Position numbers and translations under genes: made by a program. From positions 3,689,989-3,753,988 of the forward strand of contig NC_013517.1 of NCBI RefSeq assembly GCF_000024405.1: a stretch of 64,000 nucleotides of DNA, read 5' to 3'. Every line of letters starts with the position of its first letter. The first letter of the stretch is position 1. Source of the stretch: Sebaldella termitidis ATCC 33386 (GTDB taxonomy: Bacteria; Fusobacteriota; Fusobacteriia; Fusobacteriales; Leptotrichiaceae). This document shows positions 53,986-62,059 of this stretch, piece after piece. The notes below the pieces were generated by a model. The model made no database searches. It saw nothing but the letters and a program-made list of their open reading frames with translations, and was not told where the DNA came from.

Positions 53986-55011
53986 ATGATAAAAATTGAA
54001 AATATTTATAAATCATTTGATCACAAAAATGTACTTACCAATATCAGTCTTGAAATACCAAAAGGCAGCATCTACGGCATCATAGGTTACAGCGGCGCCG
54101 GAAAAAGTACACTTATCAGAATTATCAATGCACTGGAAAGACCTGATTCCGGTAAGGTTTTTATTAATAATACCGAATTATATTCTCTTGATAAGAAAAA
54201 AATTCAAAATGAAAAGAAGAGAATAGGAATGATTTTTCAGCACTTTTATCTTCTGAACAGTAAAACTGTTTTTGATAATGTGGCAATAGCCCTAAAAATA
54301 AATAAAACAGATAAGAAAGAAACAGAAAAAAGAGTTATGGAAATACTCCGATTCGTAGGACTGGAGAACTATAAAAACAGTTATCCCGAACAGCTTTCAG
54401 GCGGACAGAAGCAAAGAATCGGCATAGCAAGAGCATTGGTAAATAACCCAAAAATACTCTTATGCGATGAAGCCACTAGTGCTCTTGATCCGGAAACAAC
54501 CAAACAGATACTGGAGCTTTTGCAGAAAATAAACAGGGAACTTGGGCTAACAATAGTACTTATCACACACCAGATGGAAGTGATAAAAAACATCTGTGAC
54601 AGGGTTGCAGTCCTTGAAAATGGCAGTATCATAGAAGAAAATGATGTTTTTAATATTTTTGCTTTCCCAAAGAAAACTACAACACAAAAATTTGTGGAAA
54701 GCATACTTCATCAAGATATCCCTGATTCTGCTTACAAGCATCTTATAAACGGCAGACTTTACAAACTTACATTTTCCAAAGGACATGTTGATGAACCGGT
54801 TTTATCGAATATTACAGCTGAAACAGGAGTTAATTTCAGTATTCTCCAGGGAGTGGTTACAGAAATACAGGAACATTTCTTTGGTCAGCTTATTGTGAAG
54901 CTTACATCGGCAGATAAGCGGACAGATACCGCTTTAGAAAAACTAAAAACTTACGGAGTAGAAATACAGGAGATAAAAAAGGAGGAAATACACTATGAAT
55001 GTTTCACTTGA
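53986..55011 (+). CDS. metN: Methionine ABC transporter ATPase
   Basis: 341 residues from the ATG at 53986, preceded by AAAGGAG; the longer frame from 53935 lies in the terminator. ABC domain with Walker A GYSGAGKST, signature LSGGQKQRIGIARAL and Walker B ILLCDEATSALD. The C-terminal ~75 residues form the NIL/ACT-like domain (VDEPVLSNITAETGVNFSIL) that binds methionine and gives trans-inhibition in MetNI. It overlaps metI by 17 bp. Confidence 0.95.
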   Translation: MIKIENIYKSFDHKNVLTNISLEIPKGSIYGIIGYSGAGKSTLIRIINALERPDSGKVFINNTELYSLDKKKIQNEKKRIGMIFQHFYLLNSKTVFDNVAIALKINKTDKKETEKRVMEILRFVGLENYKNSYPEQLSGGQKQRIGIARALVNNPKILLCDEATSALDPETTKQILELLQKINRELGLTIVLITHQMEVIKNICDRVAVLENGSIIEENDVFNIFAFPKKTTTQKFVESILHQDIPDSAYKHLINGRLYKLTFSKGHVDEPVLSNITAETGVNFSILQGVVTEIQEHFFGQLIVKLTSADKRTDTALEKLKTYGVEIQEIKKEEIHYECFT

Positions 55012-55645
55012 ACAAATAATTAATGCCACATGGATAACTGTTTATATCTCGGTATTTTCATTTATTCTGGGTACCCTTATAGCTTTTTTTCTGGGCTTTA
55101 CCTTATATTTTACCAGAAAAGACGGAATATATGAGAATAAAAAATTATATGTCATTCTTGATATAATAATTAATTTTATCAGATCACTGCCGTTTGTAGT
55201 ACTGCTGCTTCTGCTTATTCCTGTAACAAGACTTCTTGTAGGAAGTGCAATAGGTCCAAATGCAGTGATTGTATCCCTTACATTTTTTGCCGCGCCATAT
55301 ATTGCAAGACTCGTGGAAAGCTCCTTGCTTGAAATAGACCATGGTATTCTGGAAGTAGCAGATTCATTGGGGGCCAATACTCGTGAACTTATTTTTTACT
55401 TTCTGCTTCCCGAAGCTGCTTCATCTTTGATTTTTAATCTTTCCATTGCATTTGTAAGTATAATAGGTGCAACAGCAGTGGCAGGAACCATAGGCGGCGG
55501 CGGACTCGGAGACCTTGCGATTTCATTCGGATATAACAGATATGATTACGCGACACTTGTAACCGCTGTGGGAATAATAGTAATTCTCGTACAGCTTGCA
55601 CAATTTTTAGGAAAATATTTATCAAATAAAGCAAAATATTTATAA
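54995..55645 (+). CDS. metI: Methionine ABC transporter permease
   Basis: 216 residues with five membrane segments. The EAA loop that contacts MetN is EVADSLGANTRELIFYFLLP, EA. AAGGAGG inside the end of metN precedes the ATG, so translation is coupled. MetI dimers with MetN and the MetQ lipoprotein import L- and D-methionine. Confidence 0.95.
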   Translation: MNVSLEQIINATWITVYISVFSFILGTLIAFFLGFTLYFTRKDGIYENKKLYVILDIIINFIRSLPFVVLLLLLIPVTRLLVGSAIGPNAVIVSLTFFAAPYIARLVESSLLEIDHGILEVADSLGANTRELIFYFLLPEAASSLIFNLSIAFVSIIGATAVAGTIGGGGLGDLAISFGYNRYDYATLVTAVGIIVILVQLAQFLGKYLSNKAKYL

Positions 55646-55663
55646 AATTCAGGAGGAAAATAT

Positions 55664-56482
55664 ATGAAAAAAAGAAATTTATTACATTTAATCACATTAC
55701 TGGTTCTGGTATTTTTTATCACAGGATGCGGAGCGAGATCAGGGAAAAAATACAGAGTCGGTATAAACGGTTCTACTTCCAGACAATGGGAACACATAAA
55801 GAAAGAAGCTGCTAAAAAAGGGATAAATCTGGAAATAGTTTATTTTTCAGACTATGTTCAGCCCAACAGAGCTCTTGTAGATAAGGAAGTAGATATAAAT
55901 GCCTTCCAGACTCTTTCGTTCCTAAATACATTTAATGAAACAAATAAACAGGATATAACTCCTATAGGAACTACAATTCTGGCTCCAATGGGAATTTATT
56001 CAAAAAAGTTAAAGTCTCTTGATGAGCTGCCGGAAAAAGCAAAAGTAACTATTCCAAATGATCCCTCTAATCAGGGAAGAGCATTAAAGCTTTTGGAAAA
56101 AGCAGGATTAATAAAATTGAAAGACAGTAATGGAAAAATAATAAGCAATAATGACATTGCCGAAAATCCAAAACAGCTGGAAATAATTCCGCTGGCTGCT
56201 AATCAGCTTCCTCAGACTCTGAATGACACCGAAATATCAGTAATTAACAACGGAGTGGCAGTAGATGCCGGCTTCTCACTTAATCAGGCTATTTTCAAGG
56301 AAGATAAGCTGGCAAAAGATTATATAAATGTTATTGCTGCGAGACAGGACAATAAAAGTGATGAAAATCTTCTGGAGATAGTAAAATTATATCAGAGTGA
56401 TGATGTAAAAAAAATCATAGAAGAGGAAACAAAAGGAAACTCTATTCCTACATTTATACCATTATCAGAGATAGGTTTTTAG
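55664..56482 (+). CDS. metQ: Methionine-binding lipoprotein (NlpA/MetQ family)
   Basis: 272 residues. Lipoprotein signal with lipobox FITGC (Cys22). The NlpA family signature follows: KKYRVGINGSTSRQWEHIKK, FSDYVQPNRALVDKEVDINA, FQTLSFLNTF, VTIPNDPSNQGRALKLLEKA and AVDAGFSL. It captures methionine at the outer face of the inner membrane for MetNI. GGAGG precedes the ATG. Confidence 0.93.
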   Translation: MKKRNLLHLITLLVLVFFITGCGARSGKKYRVGINGSTSRQWEHIKKEAAKKGINLEIVYFSDYVQPNRALVDKEVDINAFQTLSFLNTFNETNKQDITPIGTTILAPMGIYSKKLKSLDELPEKAKVTIPNDPSNQGRALKLLEKAGLIKLKDSNGKIISNNDIAENPKQLEIIPLAANQLPQTLNDTEISVINNGVAVDAGFSLNQAIFKEDKLAKDYINVIAARQDNKSDENLLEIVKLYQSDDVKKIIEEETKGNSIPTFIPLSEIGF

Positions 56483-56498
56483 AAAAAAGGAGGACAAT

Positions 56499-57695
56499 AT
56501 GATAAAAACAGAAAAGGAATTAATAATAGAATTTACTGATAAAAACAGCGAAGTTCTTATAGAAATTGCAAAATTTATTCACAGTAATCCCGAGCTCGGA
56601 AATCAGGAATTTTTATCTGGGAAGGCACTCGGCAGCTTTCTGAAAAAACATAATTTTACTGTGACACATAATATCGCAGGACATGAAACAGGATTCACCG
56701 CAAGAAAAGTTTCATCCAGGCCCGGTCCAAAGATTGCTTTTCTTGCTGAATATGATGCATTGCCTGAAATAGGACACGGCTGCGGTCATAATCTAATAGG
56801 AACTGCAAGTGCAGGAGCTGCCGCGGCAATAGGAAATATCATTGAAAGCCTTGGCGGGGAAGTTGTTGTTTTCGGTACTCCTGCTGAAGAAGGCGGAGAT
56901 AACGGGAGTGCAAAAGCAAGCTTTGTTAATGAAGGTTTATTTGACAATATAGATGCAGCATTAATGTTTCATCCCGCCAACAAAAATTCTGTTACACAAA
57001 AAACACAAACTGTGGAGCCTGTGGATATAGAATTTTTTGGAAAAACAGCACATGCTGCCGGCAGTCCTGAAAAAGGAATAAATGCCTTACATGCTCTCAT
57101 ACATTTTTATAATACTTTACACTCACACCAAACAGGAAAATTCAAAAATCTTAATATACATGGTGTTATTACTGATGGAGGAAAAGCACCCAATGTAATT
57201 CCTGATTACGCCAAAGCCAGATTTTATATCCGCGGAGCTACTTCCAATGAAAGCAGGGAGGCAGTAAATACCATAAAAGACATACTCACAGGTATTGACA
57301 AAGCTTTTAATACTACATCAAAACTTACATATTTTCAAAACAGGGTTGATCATTTTGTTCTTACTCCGGAGTTTGATAAATTATTCAGCAATATTTATGA
57401 AGATTATACCGGCCTTACAATAGAAAAAGGACAGATAAAGCCAGGAGGTTCTACTGATGCTGCTAATGTAAGCCATGTCACACCTGTAATTCATCCCTAT
57501 CTTTCAATAGGCGACTCTTCACTTACAGGGCATACAACTGAATTTGCAGATGCAGCATGTTCTGAAAAAGGCTTTGAGACTCTTCTGTTAGCAGCAAAGC
57601 TTCTGAGCCTCACAGCTCTGGAGCTGTATAAAGATTCAGAATTACTTGAAAAAATAAAAAACGACTGGAATAAAAGGATTGACTCTCAAAAATAA
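56499..57695 (+). CDS. M20-family metallo-amidohydrolase
   Basis: 398 residues. M20D domain with AFLAEYDALPEIGHGCGHNL (metal-binding Asp/His region), GTPAEEGGDNGSAKASFVNE (catalytic Glu), a dimerisation domain (EFFGKTAHAAGSPEKGINAL) and GGSTDAANVSHVTPVIHPYL near the end. Such enzymes cut N-acyl amino acids or dipeptides. Placed 16 bp after metQ, it may release methionine from N-acetyl- or N-formyl-methionine after uptake; that is an inference. AAAGGAGG precedes the ATG. Confidence 0.88.
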   Translation: MIKTEKELIIEFTDKNSEVLIEIAKFIHSNPELGNQEFLSGKALGSFLKKHNFTVTHNIAGHETGFTARKVSSRPGPKIAFLAEYDALPEIGHGCGHNLIGTASAGAAAAIGNIIESLGGEVVVFGTPAEEGGDNGSAKASFVNEGLFDNIDAALMFHPANKNSVTQKTQTVEPVDIEFFGKTAHAAGSPEKGINALHALIHFYNTLHSHQTGKFKNLNIHGVITDGGKAPNVIPDYAKARFYIRGATSNESREAVNTIKDILTGIDKAFNTTSKLTYFQNRVDHFVLTPEFDKLFSNIYEDYTGLTIEKGQIKPGGSTDAANVSHVTPVIHPYLSIGDSSLTGHTTEFADAACSEKGFETLLLAAKLLSLTALELYKDSELLEKIKNDWNKRIDSQK

Positions 57696-57734
57696 AAGGG
57701 ATTATATAGATTTTTAGATAATTAATAAAGGATT

Positions 57735-57759
57735 GACTGTATTTTACAGTCTCTTTTTA
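57735..57759 (+). terminator. Terminator after metNIQ-M20
   Basis: GACTGT / ACAGTC stem, ATTTT loop, then TCTTTTT. Confidence 0.75.
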
Positions 57760-57779
57760 ATTTATTATTTCAATAAAAG

Positions 57780-57843
57780 AAGAGACTGCCGGAAACAGAT
57801 TCCCGATTTTATCAGAAATGTCTGCTTCTGGCAGTCTCTTTAA
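57780..57843. terminator. Long imperfect hairpin, second terminator
   Basis: AAGAGACTGCC / GGCAGTCTCTT 11-bp outer stem, extended by GAA/TTC and CAGA/TCTG with mismatches between. The arms contain the GACTG motif of the terminator 20 bp before it. It can terminate in both directions between the M20 gene and the DUF2023 gene. Confidence 0.65.
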
Positions 57844-57905
57844 TTGGAAGATAAAGAGAATTTTCTTTATTTTAGCTATATATTAATATAATCTAAAATA
57901 CCATA

Positions 57906-58268
57906 TTAATTGCTGTCCGTCTTAAACTTCAGATATCTTTTGCTTTGTTTAAGAGGATCATAACCAAGTAGTATACCCAGAATAAAATCTTCTTCGGGTG
58001 TATATTTTTTTAGTGAAGTTTTATTAAACTTCTTTATTATATCTATACATTCTTTTTCTCCAAAAAATAAATTACATTTATCGTTACTTACTTTTTGTAC
58101 AAAAAATGAAATGGAATTTTTCTCTAATTTTTTTACCATATATCCCATAGTATCTACAGGAGCAGTATGTAAAACCAAATGTCTCAATCCCTTGTTCAGT
58201 TCATAGATATGATGGGCAAAAAGTTCATAGTTGTATTTTATAAAGCTTTTTTTATCTCCTCTGTCCAT
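57906..58268 (-). CDS. DUF2023 protein, flavodoxin partner
   Basis: 120 residues. HHIYELNKGLRHLVLHTAPV, KCNLFFGEKECIDIIKKF and YTPEEDFILGILLGYDPLKQ are the DUF2023 signature; these proteins are almost always encoded beside a flavodoxin. The ATG at 58268 lies inside the flavodoxin gene (31-bp overlap), and the first 14 or so residues are not conserved, so a later start is possible. It probably works with or regulates flavodoxin; the function is unknown. Confidence 0.85.
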   Translation of the reverse strand: MDRGDKKSFIKYNYELFAHHIYELNKGLRHLVLHTAPVDTMGYMVKKLEKNSISFFVQKVSNDKCNLFFGEKECIDIIKKFNKTSLKKYTPEEDFILGILLGYDPLKQSKRYLKFKTDSN

Positions 58269-58732
58269 TTTTCTACCCTTTCATCAGTTAAGTCTGACTG
58301 ATTTACTTCATCTATTGCTAATCCTAAAAATTTTCCATCCTCTACACCTCTTGATCCGTCGAATGTGTAGCCGTCTGTTTCAGTCTCTCCTATCAAGATA
58401 ACACCGTTATCTTTTATTTTCTCATGTATGATTCCTATTCCGTCTATAAAAGTATCGCTAAATGATGACTGATCACCTGTTCCGAAATAAGCTACTTTCT
58501 TTCCGCTTAAATTTAATGAAGGCATATCATCCAATACTCCCTGCCAGTCATCCTGCAGATCCCCGTAACCCCAAGTCGAAGTCCCCATTATGATTACATC
58601 ATAATCATTCATCTTCTCAAGATTTCCTGCTATATTATATACATCTGCATTGTCTAGCTTTGCTGATATTTTATTCGCTACCTCTTCAGTTACTCCTGTA
58701 GTTGACCCGTAAAATACTCCTATTTTCGCCAT
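58238..58732 (-). CDS. fldA: Flavodoxin
   Basis: 164 residues, long-chain flavodoxin. FMN phosphate loop YGSTTGVTEEVANKI, FMN-binding MGTSTWGYGDLQDDW (60s loop with Trp) and YFGTGDQSSFSDTFIDGIG (90s loop with the stacking aromatic region). It carries one or two electrons at low potential in place of ferredoxin, for example to pyruvate oxidoreductase or nitrogen/radical enzymes. AGGAGG precedes the ATG. Shares an operon with DUF2023. Confidence 0.95.
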   Translation of the reverse strand: MAKIGVFYGSTTGVTEEVANKISAKLDNADVYNIAGNLEKMNDYDVIIMGTSTWGYGDLQDDWQGVLDDMPSLNLSGKKVAYFGTGDQSSFSDTFIDGIGIIHEKIKDNGVILIGETETDGYTFDGSRGVEDGKFLGLAIDEVNQSDLTDERVEKWTEEIKKAL

Positions 58733-58838
58733 TACCGAACCTCCTGTTATTATTTAATAATATAATATCAGATTTTATTTTGATTGTCAAATATTTTTAT
58801 CTATATTTTTGAAAAAAATTTTATTTACAAAATAATTA

Positions 58839-58876
58839 AAAATCCGCTTTTCTTTTTATAAAAAGCGGATTTTCTG
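58839..58876 (-). terminator. Terminator of the DD-carboxypeptidase gene
   Basis: AAAATCCGCTTTT / AAAAGCGGATTTT 13-bp stem with a 9-base loop. Confidence 0.85.
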
Positions 58877-58890
58877 TAATCTAAATCATT

Positions 58891-59964
58891 TTATTTTGAT
58901 ATACTAATCTTATCAGATTCCTTGTATTGGAGTTTTCCCGTATATTCATTTCCTTCAAATACTACTGTGTAGTCTCCCAGAACTTCTCCGTTTTTTATCT
59001 TTCTGGGAAGAGTTTTTATTACATTAAACTTATACTCTATCTTAGAAGCATCAAAATTATTTATGTTGATGATTTCCTCCACATCCTCGCTCGGATACAG
59101 ACTATAGTCCTTATTGCTGATTTTTATTGTAGCTATTGCTTTATTGGTGTCCACTATTTTACTTTTTTTATAAGTGGAAAAGAATGAATTAATTTCATCA
59201 GCGCCTACAGTATCTCTGTTCTTAGATTTTTCAGAGCCCATAACCACTGCTATCATTCTCAGACCGTCTCTTTCAGCTGTTAATACAATATTTGACCCTG
59301 CTGCTTTATGATATCCTGTTTTCAGTCCGTCAACGCCCTCGACTTTCCCGAGCAGATTATTCGTAGCCTTCAGCTGTATTGTACCGTCTTTTATATAGTC
59401 AGAACTTTTATCGGCTATTTTCATATATTCAGGATACTGTATTGCTGTCATAGCCAGCTTGTAAATATCATATGCATTCCCCTGATCCATACAAGTGCCT
59501 GTATTGCCGGGCGGCAGTCCGTGCGGCGTACAGTAACGCAATGAGTCAAGACCCATGCTTCTTGCTCTTTCATTCATCTTATCCACGAAATCATAAACAT
59601 CTCCGTGGCTTACATATTCTGCCAGTGCATAAGCAGCATTATTAGATGATCTTATTGCTGTAGCTTTCAGCAGCTCTTCCACAGTAAATGTTTCTCCCGC
59701 ATTCATTTTTACACCATATGGAACCTTTGAAGCCGTATATGAAATAGTTACATTATCGTCTAAAGATATTTCTTTTGCATTAACTTTGTCTAATGTTAAT
59801 AAAATAGTCATTACCTTTGTCATTGATGCTAAGGGTCTTACCTCGTAGATATTATCCTGAACATAAATATTTCCTTTAGTATCACCTACTAATAACTCTT
59901 TATAATCATAAGAAAAAATAAATACTGATAATAATAACATCAGGCTTAAAATTTTTGTTTTCAT
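58891..59964 (-). CDS. dacA: D-alanyl-D-alanine carboxypeptidase (PBP5/6 type)
   Basis: 357 residues. Signal peptide (LMLLLSVFIFS). Peptidase S11 catalytic motifs: SMTK (Ser47, Lys50), SSN (Ser106-Asn108) and KTG (Lys215-Gly217). The C-terminal PBP5-type beta-sandwich starts at about residue 275. Removes the terminal D-Ala from peptidoglycan pentapeptides in the periplasm. An amphipathic C-terminal anchor is not obvious. AAGGAGG precedes the ATG. Confidence 0.92.
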   Translation of the reverse strand: MKTKILSLMLLLSVFIFSYDYKELLVGDTKGNIYVQDNIYEVRPLASMTKVMTILLTLDKVNAKEISLDDNVTISYTASKVPYGVKMNAGETFTVEELLKATAIRSSNNAAYALAEYVSHGDVYDFVDKMNERARSMGLDSLRYCTPHGLPPGNTGTCMDQGNAYDIYKLAMTAIQYPEYMKIADKSSDYIKDGTIQLKATNNLLGKVEGVDGLKTGYHKAAGSNIVLTAERDGLRMIAVVMGSEKSKNRDTVGADEINSFFSTYKKSKIVDTNKAIATIKISNKDYSLYPSEDVEEIININNFDASKIEYKFNVIKTLPRKIKNGEVLGDYTVVFEGNEYTGKLQYKESDKISISK

Positions 59965-60110
59965 GTTTCCTCCTTAATTGACTTACCTTCTATTTTACTA
60001 GTTTTTTCTTATTTTTGCAAGTCATGTCAGAGCACTTGATTCATAAGCTGTTTATAAATAATAATGAGTAATTTTCCCGAAAATACAGATTAAAAAAAAT
60101 TTACTTTATC

Positions 60111-60153
60111 AAAAAATGACTTTCAAAATCCAAAAAATCAAAAGTCATTTTTT
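60111..60153 (-). terminator. Terminator of the sugar kinase operon
   Basis: AAAAAATGACTTT / AAAGTCATTTTTT 13-bp stem with a 17-base loop. Confidence 0.8.
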
Positions 60154-60160
60154 CCAGTGT

Positions 60161-61093
60161 TTACTTTTTATAAATATTATCTATTTCCTCTTTTGTAAGA
60201 TTTCCTTCCATAGGACCCTGTTTAGTAACAGAATATGCTCCTGCAAGATTAGCATAGAACAATGCTTCTTTGTAGCTGTAGCCCTGAGAGACCAAAGATA
60301 CAAAAGTTCCTCCGAAACAGTCACCTGCACCTGTAGGATCTACTTCTGTTACTTTGACGGAATCCACACTTATCTCCTCAGTTTCAGTGTAAAGAGTCGC
60401 TCCTCTGTCTCCTCTTTTTACCACTACTACCACAGTACCGTCTTCAAGAAGTTTTTTTACTGCATCTTTTTCTGTTTCCATTCCTGTCAGGTCAAGAAGT
60501 TCCTGCTCTCCCGGAAGAATTATATCTGCATTCCGCATTATTTTTACTATTAATTCTTTTATTCGGGGATTTTCCATAAATTCTTTCCTGAAATTCGGGT
60601 CAAATGTTACTTTTATCCCTCTTCCTTTTAATTCAGGAAGAAGATTATTAAATAAATCTATCATATTCTCATTAAAAACTGAGCATCCCATGATATGAAA
60701 ATATTCACACCCGTCGAGACAGCTCTTGTCTATTTTTCCGTAATTCAGTTCCTGCAGGGCTGAATCCTTTATAGTAAAGATAAAGTCTCTGCTGCCGCTT
60801 TCCTGATATACCACAAATGCTACCGCTGTAGTTTTTTCATTTGAAATATGTACCTGCGAAACATCCACTCCGTCCTTTTTCAGTCTGTCCGTATTTATTC
60901 TTCCGAAGTCATCATTCCCGATAACGGAGATAATTCCGGTATTTCCTCCCATTTTGGCTGCCTGATCTATAAAAATAGCCGGCGCACCGCTTGGATAAGG
61001 TCCGGTAAACTCTCCCGTTTCTCTGAAAGTCTGATTTTTTCTGGTTCCCATGATTTCTACCAATACTTCTCCTGCTGTTAATATCTTAGGCAT
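60161..61093 (-). CDS. PfkB/ribokinase-family sugar kinase
   Basis: 310 residues. PfkB motif 1 SVIGNDDFGRINTDRLKKDG and motif 2 VDPTGAGDCFGGTFVS with the catalytic Asp of GAGD. The N-terminal LTAGEVLVEIMG and FTGPYPSGAPAIFIDQAAKM resemble fructokinase and 2-keto-3-deoxygluconate kinase types; the exact sugar is open. It is the last gene of an operon with a ribose-type ABC importer, 18 bp after the permease, and should phosphorylate the imported sugar. AGGAGG precedes the ATG. Confidence 0.88.
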   Translation of the reverse strand: MPKILTAGEVLVEIMGTRKNQTFRETGEFTGPYPSGAPAIFIDQAAKMGGNTGIISVIGNDDFGRINTDRLKKDGVDVSQVHISNEKTTAVAFVVYQESGSRDFIFTIKDSALQELNYGKIDKSCLDGCEYFHIMGCSVFNENMIDLFNNLLPELKGRGIKVTFDPNFRKEFMENPRIKELIVKIMRNADIILPGEQELLDLTGMETEKDAVKKLLEDGTVVVVVKRGDRGATLYTETEEISVDSVKVTEVDPTGAGDCFGGTFVSLVSQGYSYKEALFYANLAGAYSVTKQGPMEGNLTKEEIDNIYKK

Positions 61094-61111
61094 ATTTCCT
61101 CCTGTGTCATT

Positions 61112-62059
61112 CTATTTTTTCTTTTTTTTGCTCTGCACATCAAAATAAACTGCAAGTATTATTACCAGCCCTTTTACTATTAACTGATAAAAATATGTTA
61201 TATTCAAAAGATTCATTCCGTTATTGATAACCCCTATTATTATAGCCCCTATAAATGTTCCTGTTATCGTACCGTATCCTCCGCTGAGACTGGTACCTCC
61301 CAATACTGCCGCTGCTATAGCATCCAGCTCATATCCGTTTGCCGAGTTCGGCTGTCCTGAATAAAGTCTTGACGCCAGAATTATTCCGCTTAATGAAGCA
61401 AGCAAACCAATAAGCATATAGATGTAAACCTTGACTTTTTTTACATTTATACCGGAATACAGTGCCGCTTCCTCATTACCTCCTATAATGTAAGCCTGTC
61501 TCCCAAACTTTGTTTTCCCCAGAATTATATTCATAATAATAAATACTACTATTAATATAACAATAGGAAATGGTATGCCGAATAGCTTTTCATTTCCCAG
61601 ATAGAGAAATTTTTCATTTGCTATCTGTACAGGTCCTCCCCCGGTCAATATATATGCAATCCCCCTGAATATTCCCATTGTGGCAACAGTTACTATAAAT
61701 GCCGGAATTTCTGCCTTTGAAATCAGAAATCCGTTTATGAATCCCAGAATAACACCCATAAGCAGACATAATGCCAATGCCAGTGCAAACGGAACCTTCA
61801 GATTAAGCAGCAATGCTGCCGATGTTCCTGATAATGCTATGATCGAACCTATAGAAAGATCAATCCCCGCTATTATCAGTGCAAATGTCATTCCAAAAGC
61901 ACTTATTGCTATTATTGATACCTGTAAAATTATATTCAGTATATTGTTAAATTCTCTAAAACTCGGTGATAAGAAAGAAAATACAGCTATAAGAGCAATT
62001 AATCCGATTAATATTCCTCCGTACATCTTAAATATTTTTTTAAAATTTATCATTTCCAT
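61112..62059 (-). CDS. Ribose-type sugar ABC transporter permease (RbsC family)
   Basis: 315 residues with about ten membrane segments. LIIAGIDLSIGSIIALSGTS, PAFIVTVATMGIFRGIAYIL, TGGGP and AAVLGGTSLSGGYGTITGTF are RbsC family blocks. AGGAGGTG precedes the ATG at 62059, inside the end of the ATPase gene (20-bp overlap). Forms the inner-membrane channel for a monosaccharide. Confidence 0.92.
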   Translation of the reverse strand: MEMINFKKIFKMYGGILIGLIALIAVFSFLSPSFREFNNILNIILQVSIIAISAFGMTFALIIAGIDLSIGSIIALSGTSAALLLNLKVPFALALALCLLMGVILGFINGFLISKAEIPAFIVTVATMGIFRGIAYILTGGGPVQIANEKFLYLGNEKLFGIPFPIVILIVVFIIMNIILGKTKFGRQAYIIGGNEEAALYSGINVKKVKVYIYMLIGLLASLSGIILASRLYSGQPNSANGYELDAIAAAVLGGTSLSGGYGTITGTFIGAIIIGVINNGMNLLNITYFYQLIVKGLVIILAVYFDVQSKKKKK

